This document shows positions 6,308 through 12,594 of a DNA stretch of 17,088 nucleotides, one piece after another. How positions within the stretch are numbered: the stretch's first letter is position 1; the number at the start of each line of letters is the position of its first letter. The translations under genes were made by a program, and so were the position numbers. The notes under the pieces were generated by a model. The model ran no database searches. It saw nothing but the letters and a program-made list of their open reading frames with translations, and had not been told where the DNA came from. The DNA comes from Candidatus Scatomorpha stercorigallinarum. Lineage in GTDB: Bacteria; Bacillota_A; Clostridia; Oscillospirales; Oscillospiraceae. The stretch is taken from the NCBI GenBank assembly GCA_018713375.1, contig DVOV01000105.1:1-17088 (forward strand), read 5' to 3'.

Positions 6308-7999
6308 TTACGCCAGCGGCAGCGTGATCTCCGCTTTGAAAAGGTCGCCGTCCGTGCTGATGCTGAACTGCCCGTGCTGCAACTCGGTCAGGCTTTTGGC
6401 GATGCTCAGCCCCAGCCCGGAGCCCTCCGTGGAGCGCGAGGCGTCGCCGCGCACGAAGCGCTCCATCAGCTCCCCGGCGGAGACGTTCAGCGCCGCGCGG
6501 GAGATGTTCTTCACGGATATGACGGCATTCCCCTCCGACATGCGCACGTCCACATAGACGCGCGTCTCCGGCATGGCGTATTTGACGACGTTGTTGAAGA
6601 GGTTATCCATTACCCGCCACAGCAGCCGCCCGTCCGCGCGCACTGCCGGCGCGGGTTCCGGCACGTTGATAAGGACGGAGAGCTTGCCGGCCTCCATGCG
6701 CTGCCCGTACTCGGCCAGCGACTGGTTGATGATCTCCAGCGTGCTCGTGGGCGCAAGCGTCACGCTCATGTTGCCGGTGGACGCCTTGGACGCCTCCACC
6801 AGGTCCTCCGTCAGTTTTTTCAGCCGCTTTGACTGCCGCTCGAGCACTTCCAGATACTCTGCGCCCTCCTCCGGCGTATGCGGCCGCTCCAGCAGGTCCA
6901 CATAGTTGATGATGGAGGTCAGCGGCGTTTTTATATCATGCGACACGTTGGTGATAAGCTCCGTCTTGAGCCGCTCGGACTTCATGCGCTGCTCCACGGC
7001 CGCGGCCATGCCGTCGCCTATGGAGTTCAAGTTTTCGGCGTGATGTTTGAACTCCCAGTACATGTGCTTCGTATCTATCTTGTATTCGAATTCGCCCGCG
7101 GCCAGCTTTTCCCCCGCCGCCTTGAGCGACTTCATCTGCCACGCCCCGAAGCACGCCAGCAGGAAAACCAGCGCCATGAACAGTATCCACAAAATGAGCG
7201 CCGAATCGGTGTCCCAGGCGAACATCGCCAGTAAGATGTTAATCAGCAGCACCGCAGCCACAATGAGCGCCGTGCGCCAGACTATGGGTATCTTCGTCGT
7301 CATGTACCACACGCCGCGGCAAAAGGCCTTTATCTTATCCCAGCACCAGCGCAGGACGCGCAGGCACAGCCGCAGGGCCATGTATATGACCGTGTTCCGC
7401 CACCAGATGCCGCCGCCTGATTTTACCCGCGTTGCGAAGGAGAGGAACGGCGCCAGCGCCACCAGTCCGGCCGTATAAACGACGATGCAGGTAAACGCCA
7501 GGTATGTTATGCCTTCAGGGCTTAAGGCAAAAAAGTACGCCATGCCCTCTGTCAGCTCCACGAAAAGCAGCAGCCAGACAAACGCTAGCGCGAAACAGCC
7601 TGCGGCGTACAGGTCCAGCGGGATCTTGTCCAGCAGGTTCAGCCTTGCGCTCTCTTTCCCCTTCCTGTGGCCAGCGCCCATGAACAGGAACACAAGGCAG
7701 GCGATGGCACCCGCCGCACCGACCAGTACGGCGCACAGCCACCAGCCGGACACAGTGTAAATAAGCCGCATCAGGTTTTGGGCATAAACCTTGTCTGCGC
7801 TGTTCAGCTCGTCATAGCCGTACATGTATTCGAGCGAGCTGGTAAAATCATCTGCGCTTTTGTACGACGGCAGCTCGTTGTACTGCATCATGGCTGCAAA
7901 TATCCCTGCGGCGAGAACGGCAAGGAATATGCCCAGCAGCACGAACGCCAGTATCTTGGCCCACAGCTCTTGTGTGAGTTTTATTTTTTCCTTCTCCAT
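6308..7999 (-). CDS. Multi-pass membrane sensor histidine kinase
   Basis: Sensor kinase of the two-component pair with the response regulator just upstream. It has about 563 aa. The N-terminal 290 residues hold about six hydrophobic helices (near 17-38, 82-108, 133-150, 165-190, 240-262 and 268-286, counted from the GTG noted below). The kinase core follows: H-box ELITNVSHDIKTPLTS with the phosphorylated His near 355, N-box DNLFNNVVKYA near 466-476, and G-box GSGLGLSIAKSL near 527-538. The loop after the first helix (about 40-80) may be the external sensing part. The ATG at 7997-7999 overlaps the regulator's stop by one base (TGATG). A GTG three bases earlier (8000-8002) is equally possible, since the GGAGGG ribosome binding site is six bases from the GTG and nine from the ATG. 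The signal is unknown; envelope stress is a reasonable guess from family and location. Confidence 0.92.
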   Translation of the reverse strand: MEKEKIKLTQELWAKILAFVLLGIFLAVLAAGIFAAMMQYNELPSYKSADDFTSSLEYMYGYDELNSADKVYAQNLMRLIYTVSGWWLCAVLVGAAGAIACLVFLFMGAGHRKGKESARLNLLDKIPLDLYAAGCFALAFVWLLLFVELTEGMAYFFALSPEGITYLAFTCIVVYTAGLVALAPFLSFATRVKSGGGIWWRNTVIYMALRLCLRVLRWCWDKIKAFCRGVWYMTTKIPIVWRTALIVAAVLLINILLAMFAWDTDSALILWILFMALVFLLACFGAWQMKSLKAAGEKLAAGEFEYKIDTKHMYWEFKHHAENLNSIGDGMAAAVEQRMKSERLKTELITNVSHDIKTPLTSIINYVDLLERPHTPEEGAEYLEVLERQSKRLKKLTEDLVEASKASTGNMSVTLAPTSTLEIINQSLAEYGQRMEAGKLSVLINVPEPAPAVRADGRLLWRVMDNLFNNVVKYAMPETRVYVDVRMSEGNAVISVKNISRAALNVSAGELMERFVRGDASRSTEGSGLGLSIAKSLTELQHGQFSISTDGDLFKAEITLPLA

Positions 8000-8700
8000 C
8001 ACTTTCGGCCCTCCATTTTATAGCCCTGCCCCCAGACCACCTTGATGTAGCGCGGGTCGCTGGGGTCTATCTCGATCTTCTCGCGCAGGTGCCGTATGTG
8101 CACGGCCACCGCGCCCTCCGAGCCGTAGGCGTTCTCGTTCCACACCAGCTCGTATATCTGCCGCGAGGAGTACACCCGGTTTGGGTTGCGCATGAGCAGC
8201 AGGAGTATGCTGTACTCGATGGGCGTCAGACTCACGGCCTCCCCGTCCACGGTGACGGACTTTTCCGCGTCGTTGAGCTCGATGCCGCCTATCGTTATCA
8301 CGTCCGGCCGCGGCTCGGCCTTTTTCTGCCCGCCGAGGCGCATATAGCGCCGCAGCTGGCTGCGGACGCGCGCCTGCACCTCCACCGGGTCGAAGGGCTT
8401 GGTGATATAGTCGTCCGCCCCAATGTTCAGCCCCAGCACCTTGTCGGAGCTCTCGCTCTTGGCCGTCAGCAGTATGACGGGGATGTTGTATTCCTCCCGC
8501 AGCCTGGCCGTGGCGGTGATGCCGTCCATCTCCGGCATCATGATGTCCATGAGCACCAGGTCGATGTCGTTGGCCTTCACGCAGTCCAGCGCCTCCCGTC
8601 CCGTGCTGGCGGTGAACAGCCTGTAGTCCTCGCTGGACAGGTAGATTTTCAGCGCGGAAACGATGTCCCGCTCGTCGTCAACGATAAGTATGTTTGCCAT
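7999..8700 (-). CDS. OmpR/PhoB-family response regulator (VanR-like)
   Basis: A 233-aa DNA-binding response regulator, co-transcribed and translationally coupled with the downstream kinase. The receiver domain (1-115) has the acidic pair Asp8/Asp9, the phospho-acceptor Asp52 in LMDIMMPEMDG, Thr79 and Lys101 (ITKPF). The C-terminal winged helix (about 135-230) has LTPIEYSILLLLM, the recognition region VAVHIRHLREKIE and the wing YIKVVWGQGYK. The ATG at 8698-8700 is preceded by GAGGTGAGG. It is divergent from vanR with 155 bases between them, and closely resembles VanR around its K-box and C-terminus, so the two may share ancestry or operators. The target genes are unknown. Confidence 0.93.
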   Translation of the reverse strand: MANILIVDDERDIVSALKIYLSSEDYRLFTASTGREALDCVKANDIDLVLMDIMMPEMDGITATARLREEYNIPVILLTAKSESSDKVLGLNIGADDYITKPFDPVEVQARVRSQLRRYMRLGGQKKAEPRPDVITIGGIELNDAEKSVTVDGEAVSLTPIEYSILLLLMRNPNRVYSSRQIYELVWNENAYGSEGAVAVHIRHLREKIEIDPSDPRYIKVVWGQGYKMEGRK

Positions 8701-8717
8701 GCCCTCACCTCATGCTC

Positions 8718-8746
8718 ATTGTACGCCCCGCCGGATTAAGAAAAAA
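8718..8746 (-). promoter_or_regulatory. Candidate activator-dependent promoter of the minus-strand regulator
   Basis: A good -10, TACAAT on the minus strand (8718-8723), lies about 18 bases before the start codon. The position 17 bases upstream has only a run of T (8741-8746), a poor -35. A direct repeat suited to an OmpR-type activator sits about ten bases further upstream. This pattern suggests activation by a response regulator, but it is inferred. Confidence 0.35.
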
Positions 8747-8756
8747 GCGGCCGCAA

Positions 8757-8773
8757 CTTTAAGTTTCCTTTAA
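8757..8773. promoter_or_regulatory. Direct repeat CTTTAA-N5-CTTTAA, candidate response-regulator operator
   Basis: Two copies of CTTTAA (8757-8762 and 8768-8773) are spaced 11 bases start to start, the spacing used by many OmpR/PhoB-family regulators. The site lies between two divergent OmpR-family genes in an AT-rich patch of otherwise GC-rich DNA. Either regulator, or both, could bind it. Confidence 0.45.
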
Positions 8774-8799
8774 CATCATTATAGCATCCATCGCGCCGC

Positions 8800-8828
8800 T
8801 TGCAAGCCACGCTGGCATATGGTAAGCT
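8800..8828 (+). promoter_or_regulatory. Weak candidate promoter of vanRS
   Basis: TTGCAA (8800-8805), 17 bases, then TAAGCT (8823-8828) preceded by a TG extended -10. The -10 matches consensus poorly, which would fit a promoter needing VanR. A stretch containing GTAAG here (from 8822) partly resembles the TCGTAAG found before vanG. Confidence 0.28.
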
Positions 8829-8855
8829 ATACACATCCCTGACAGGAGGCGGAAT

Positions 8856-9557
8856 ATGCCGCAGAAGATATTAATAGTTGACGATGAACGCGAAATTGCC
8901 GACCTTGTGGAGCTCTACCTGAAAAACGAGGGCTTCGCCGTGCGGAAATTCTATAACGCGACGGACGCCCTCGCCTGCGTCCGCACGGAGGAGCTGGACC
9001 TCGCCATCCTGGACGTGATGCTGCCGGACATGGACGGCTTCACGCTCTGCGCGCGCATACGCGAGGAGCATTTCTGGCCTATCATCATGCTCACGGCCCG
9101 CGTGGAGGACATCGACAAGATCATGGGCCTCACCATCGGCGCGGACGACTATATCACCAAGCCCTTCAACCCGCTGGAGCTGGTGGCGCGCGTGAAAACG
9201 CAGCTCCGGCGCTATACGCGCTACAACCGCCCGGAGGGCGAGGCCGCGCCGGCGCAGGAAAACGAGCACGACATCCGCGGCCTGGTGATAAACAAAGACA
9301 CGCACAAATGCACGCTCTACGGCAAGAACATCGCACTCACGCCCATAGAGTTTGGCATCCTCTGGTATCTCTGCGAGAATCAGGGCCGCGTCGTCTCCTC
9401 GGAGGAGCTCTTTGAGGCCGTCTGGGGCGAAAAATACCTCGACAACAACAACACGGTGATGGCGCACATCGGCCGCCTGCGGGAAAAGCTCGGCGAGCCC
9501 CCGCGCAAGCCGCGTTTCGTCAAGACCGTCTGGGGGGTGGGTTATCAGGTTGAGTGA
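8856..9557 (+). CDS. vanR: VanR: response regulator of the vanG-type cluster
   Basis: OmpR-family transcription factor that, once phosphorylated by VanS, switches on the resistance genes. It has 233 aa. The receiver domain shows Asp9/Asp10, phospho-acceptor Asp53 (AILDVMLPDMDG), Thr80 and Lys102. The DNA-binding domain runs from about 135 to the end. The stretch ILIVDDEREIADLVELYLKN and the block GLTIGADDYITKPFNPLEL closely match known VanR proteins, as does the ending KTVWGVGYQVE. The ATG is preceded by an AGGAGG site. The gene overlaps the vanS start by eight bases, so the two are translated together. Regulator first, ahead of the ligase, is the order of vanG clusters; vanC and vanE clusters put the regulators last. 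Confidence 0.93.
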   Translation: MPQKILIVDDEREIADLVELYLKNEGFAVRKFYNATDALACVRTEELDLAILDVMLPDMDGFTLCARIREEHFWPIIMLTARVEDIDKIMGLTIGADDYITKPFNPLELVARVKTQLRRYTRYNRPEGEAAPAQENEHDIRGLVINKDTHKCTLYGKNIALTPIEFGILWYLCENQGRVVSSEELFEAVWGEKYLDNNNTVMAHIGRLREKLGEPPRKPRFVKTVWGVGYQVE

Positions 9558-10683
9558 CTCTGCCAACACCGCCGGCGCGCCGCGCCCGGCCGCTCCCATG
9601 CGCCGCTTCCGCCGCTCGCTGACGCGCCGCGTGCTCACGCGCTTTATCGTGGCCATCGTGCTCTATACGATTGTTGTCTTCGTCGGGCTGTTCGTCAGCG
9701 TGCTGGTCTGCGCCGGCATCAACTGGGACTACATGAACCCTATCTACCGCCTGTTGCAGTGGATAAGCAGCTATCTTCCCCTTGTAGTTATCGTCGTGCT
9801 CGCCGCCGGCTATGTCGTGCTCTTCCTCCACTACTGGGCAAGGACGCTCTCCTACCTGGAGGACATAGTCTCCGCCACCGAGCAGATATACCGCTCCGGG
9901 GACGATCCCATCTCCCTCCCCGACGACCTGCACGAGGTCGAAGTGCAGATGAACCGCATCAAGACCGACATGCTCGCCAGCCGCCTGGCTGCACAGGAGG
10001 CAGACCAGCGCAAGAACGACCTTGTCGTCTATCTCGCGCACGACCTGAAAACGCCACTCACCTCAGTCATCGGATACCTCACGCTCCTGCGCGACGAGCG
10101 GGACATATCCCCCGAACTGCGGGAGCACTACCTCTCCGTCGCCCTCGATAAGGCAGAGCGGCTGGAGGACCTCATCAACGAGTTCTTCGACATCACGCGC
10201 TTTTCGCTCACCAGCCTCACGCTGGAGCTGAAGACCGTCAGCCTCTCGCGTATGCTGGCGCAGACAGCGGACGAATTCGCGCCGCTGCTGGCGGAAAAGG
10301 GCCTCGCCTGCCGCGTGCTCGCCCCGCCGGATGTGAGCATCACCTGCGACCCGGACAAGCTCGAGCGCGTGTTCGACAACCTGCTCCGCAACGCGATAAA
10401 CTACAGCCACGAGGACACTGACATAACAATCACACTCGCCGTTGACGGCGACACCGCTCACCTCAGTTTCACCAACGAGGGCGACGACATACCCAGGCAC
10501 AAGCTGGAGCGGATATTCGAGCAGTTCTACCGCCTGGACTCCTCCCGCGGCAGCCGCACCGGCGGCGCTGGCCTCGGCCTCGCCATCGCCAAGGAAATCG
10601 TCGAGCTCCACGGCGGCTCGATAAGCGCCGAGAGCGCGGAAGGCCGCATCACCTTCCGCGTCTCCCTCCCGCTCCACCCGTAA
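9550..10683 (+). CDS. vanS: VanS: sensor histidine kinase of the vanG-type cluster
   Basis: Membrane kinase paired with VanR. It has 377 aa from a TTG start at 9550, which overlaps vanR by eight bases; a G-rich stretch at 9532-9541 is a passable ribosome binding site. The next ATG (9598) has none. Two membrane helices (about 30-55 and 75-95) enclose a short external loop of about 18 residues, so sensing may occur in or near the membrane. A HAMP-like linker follows, then the H-box NDLVVYLAHDLKTPLTSVIGY with His164, strongly VanS-like. The N-box DNLLRNAINYS holds Asn281, and the G-box is TGGAGLGLAIAKEI (337-350). VanS can also dephosphorylate VanR in known systems; that is family knowledge, not shown here. 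Confidence 0.92.
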   Translation: MSDSANTAGAPRPAAPMRRFRRSLTRRVLTRFIVAIVLYTIVVFVGLFVSVLVCAGINWDYMNPIYRLLQWISSYLPLVVIVVLAAGYVVLFLHYWARTLSYLEDIVSATEQIYRSGDDPISLPDDLHEVEVQMNRIKTDMLASRLAAQEADQRKNDLVVYLAHDLKTPLTSVIGYLTLLRDERDISPELREHYLSVALDKAERLEDLINEFFDITRFSLTSLTLELKTVSLSRMLAQTADEFAPLLAEKGLACRVLAPPDVSITCDPDKLERVFDNLLRNAINYSHEDTDITITLAVDGDTAHLSFTNEGDDIPRHKLERIFEQFYRLDSSRGSRTGGAGLGLAIAKEIVELHGGSISAESAEGRITFRVSLPLHP

Positions 10684-10688
10684 GAAAA

Positions 10689-10714
10689 TCGTAAGATTTG
10701 CGTCATAGAAACAT
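10689..10714 (+). promoter_or_regulatory. Candidate VanR-binding site upstream of vanG
   Basis: TCGTAAGATTTG (10689-10700), six bases after the vanS stop, is close to the VanR-A consensus I recall as TCGTANGAAATT. A weaker copy, TCATAGAAACAT, follows at 10703-10714. The location between vanS and the ligase gene is where a VanR-controlled promoter is expected. The consensus is from memory and the match is imperfect. Confidence 0.4.
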
Positions 10715-10738
10715 CGGTGTTTGTACATCCCGCGCGCA

Positions 10739-10795
10739 AAAACTCCGCCTTTGCACCTGATAGTATATCACTGTCAGGAACAAGGGCGGAGTTTT
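10739..10795 (+). terminator. Large two-tier hairpin between vanS and vanG, probable vanRS terminator
   Basis: The outer stem has 15 bp (10739-10753 with 10781-10795, one T-G wobble). After a 2x2 internal loop, an inner stem of 8 bp (10756-10763 with 10771-10778, one wobble) encloses a 7-base loop. The right arm is GC-rich and ends in T4, like an intrinsic terminator for transcripts arriving from vanRS. A weaker alternative pairing of 10736-10740 with 10750-10754 would compete with it. The vanG ribosome binding site starts about 12 bases further on. Confidence 0.65.
10758..10766 (+). promoter_or_regulatory. Candidate extended -10 promoter for vanG inside the hairpin
   Basis: TGA-TAGTAT is an extended -10 with four of six consensus bases in the hexamer. 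No good -35 lies 17 bases upstream, which fits an activator-dependent promoter. Transcripts starting about 7 bases downstream would contain only the right arm of the hairpin and so would not be terminated by it. This is inference. Confidence 0.35.
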
Positions 10796-10819
10796 CCGCA
10801 TATACAGGAGGCAACACCC

Positions 10820-11872
10820 ATGGAAAAGAAAAAGATAGCGGTAATTTTCGGCGGCTGCTCGCCCGAGCACACTGTATCCCTCGCCTCGGCCGCCGCCGTG
10901 ATAAGGAACATCGACGCTGAGAAGTATGAAGTCATCCAGCTCGGGATAACCGAAGGCGGCGAGTGGTTCCGCTTTTATGGCTCCCCGGACGACATAGAGG
11001 CCAACACCTGGCGCGCCGACCGCACAAAGTGCATCCCCGCCGTGATCTCCCCCGACCGCGACCAGCACGGCATACTTGAGTTCCGCATGTCCGGCGTCCG
11101 CACGATGCGGCTCGACGCCGCTTTCCCTGTCCTGCACGGCCGCAACGGCGAGGACGGCACGGTGCAGGGCCTCTGCGAGCTCGCCGGCATCCCACTTATA
11201 GGCTGCGGCACGCTCTCCTCCGCCCTCTGCATGGACAAGGACCGCGCGCACAAGCTCGTCATGCTTGCCGGCGTGGCCGTCCCCCGCTCCGTGCTGCTTG
11301 AAAAGCTGCCCACATCCGCCGAGCTCGCCGCCCTGGCGGAGGGCGTCGGCTACCCGCTTTTCGTCAAGCCCGTGCGCGCCGGCTCCTCCTTCGGCGTCGC
11401 GCGCGTGGAGTCCGCCGCCGGCCTCCGCGCCGCGGTCAGGGAGGCCTTCAGGTACGACACCTCCGTTCTGATAGAGGAGGCCGTGCCCGGCTTTGAGGCC
11501 GGCTGCGCCGTCATCGGCAACAGCGAGCTGGTGACCGGCCGGGCGGACGAGATCGAGCTCTCCGGCGGTTATTTCGACTTTGAGGAAAAATACACGCTCA
11601 AGACCTCAAAAATACACATGCCCGCCCGCGTTGACGCCGCCACCGAACAGCGCCTGCGCGAGACGGCCTGCCGCATTTACCGCGCCCTCGGCTGCCGCGG
11701 CTTTGCCCGCGTGGACATGTTCCTCACGCCGGACAAGCGCATCGTTTTCAACGAGGTGAACACCATCCCCGGCTTCACCTCCCACAGCCGTTTCCCGAAG
11801 ATGATGTCCGGCGTGGGCTATGATTTCCCCGCGCTCGTCGATGCCCTCATAGCCCTGGGGCTGGAGGTGTGA
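10820..11872 (+). CDS. vanG: VanG-type D-alanine-D-serine ligase
   Basis: ATP-grasp ligase that joins D-Ala to D-Ser for peptidoglycan precursors ending in D-Ala-D-Ser. It has 350 aa, nearly identical in length to VanG. The ATG at 10820 has AGGAGG seven bases upstream; in-frame ATGs further upstream have no such site and lie in the hairpin region. Visible parts: GGCSPEHTVS at 11-20 with the first-subsite Glu16, VLHGRNGEDGTVQG at 104-117, ATP-binding FVKPVRAGSS at 181-190, LIEE at 217-220, Arg297 in RVDMF, and NEVNTIPGFT at 311-320. The omega loop reads EKYTLKTSK (256-264), the form I associate with D-Ser ligases (VanC/E/G), not the D-lactate ligases VanA/B. First gene of the coupled vanG-vanXY-vanT unit. 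Confidence 0.93.
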   Translation: MEKKKIAVIFGGCSPEHTVSLASAAAVIRNIDAEKYEVIQLGITEGGEWFRFYGSPDDIEANTWRADRTKCIPAVISPDRDQHGILEFRMSGVRTMRLDAAFPVLHGRNGEDGTVQGLCELAGIPLIGCGTLSSALCMDKDRAHKLVMLAGVAVPRSVLLEKLPTSAELAALAEGVGYPLFVKPVRAGSSFGVARVESAAGLRAAVREAFRYDTSVLIEEAVPGFEAGCAVIGNSELVTGRADEIELSGGYFDFEEKYTLKTSKIHMPARVDAATEQRLRETACRIYRALGCRGFARVDMFLTPDKRIVFNEVNTIPGFTSHSRFPKMMSGVGYDFPALVDALIALGLEV

Positions 11873-11874
11873 CC

Positions 11875-12594
11875 ATGGCAGGTATCTACAGCGGCAGCCT
11901 CATTCTCGTCAACGCCGAGCACCCGCTGCGCGACGGCCGCCGCCCTCCGCTGGCCCCCGCCGCGCCCGGCAGCAGCGTGCTGCTGGAGACGCGCGCCTCC
12001 GCCATGCTCACCGGCGCGCTGGAGCGCCTGGGCGCCGTGGGCGAGATCGTCCCCGTCAGCGGCTGGCGCTCCCGTGCTGAGCAGCAGCAGATATGGGACG
12101 ATTCAATGGCCGAAAACGGCGAGGACTTCACGCGCAAATACGTGGCCATACCCGGCTGCAGCGAGCACCAGACGGGCCTCGCCATCGACCTGGCCCTGCG
12201 CTCGGACAGCATCGACTTTATCCGCCCCGATTTTCCCTATGACGGCGTCTGCGGCCGCTTCCGCGCCATCGCCGCCGACTACGGCTTCATCGAGCGCTAT
12301 CCCGCGGGCAAGGAAAAAATAACGGGCATTGCCGCCGAGCCCTGGCACTTCCGCTATGTCGGCCGCCCGCACGCGCGATTGATGCGCGACATGGGCCTCA
12401 CGCTGGAGGAATATGTCGAGCTCCTGCACGGCTATCCCTATCCCGGGCGGCTGCTCAGCGCCGCCGGCGGAGGATACGACGCCTTCGTGGGCTTCTCCCG
12501 CAGCTACACGCCGCAGGAGCACCGCGCGCCCTGCCAGGTCTCCGGCAACAATGTGGACGGCTACATCCTCACGCTATGGAGGCTGCCGGCATGA
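11875..12594 (+). CDS. vanXY: VanXY: D,D-dipeptidase / D,D-carboxypeptidase
   Basis: Zinc peptidase of family M15 that hydrolyses D-Ala-D-Ala and trims terminal D-Ala from precursors, clearing vancomycin-sensitive targets. It has 239 aa from the ATG at 11875, seven bases after a GGAGG that lies inside the end of vanG. A GTG six bases earlier overlaps vanG by four bases but sits too close to that site. Zinc ligands are His98 and Asp105 in SEHQTGLAID and His158 in EPWH, with catalytic Glu155. Arg65 in SGWRS matches the transition-state arginine of VanX-type enzymes. No signal peptide or membrane helix is present, so it is cytoplasmic, as for VanXY and unlike VanY. The C-terminal extension (about 186-239) is typical of VanXY. 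Confidence 0.92.
   Translation: MAGIYSGSLILVNAEHPLRDGRRPPLAPAAPGSSVLLETRASAMLTGALERLGAVGEIVPVSGWRSRAEQQQIWDDSMAENGEDFTRKYVAIPGCSEHQTGLAIDLALRSDSIDFIRPDFPYDGVCGRFRAIAADYGFIERYPAGKEKITGIAAEPWHFRYVGRPHARLMRDMGLTLEEYVELLHGYPYPGRLLSAAGGGYDAFVGFSRSYTPQEHRAPCQVSGNNVDGYILTLWRLPA

Noticed and set aside
10721..10819. Upstream ATG giving a 33-residue longer vanG product
   Set aside because: The extension is translated from the hairpin region, has no ribosome binding site, and makes the ligase longer than VanG; the ATG at 10820 has an ideal site.
12576..12590. Earlier ATG for vanT overlapping vanXY by 19 bases
   Set aside because: The ATG at 12591 has the better-spaced GGAGG and forms the common ATGA stop/start overlap.
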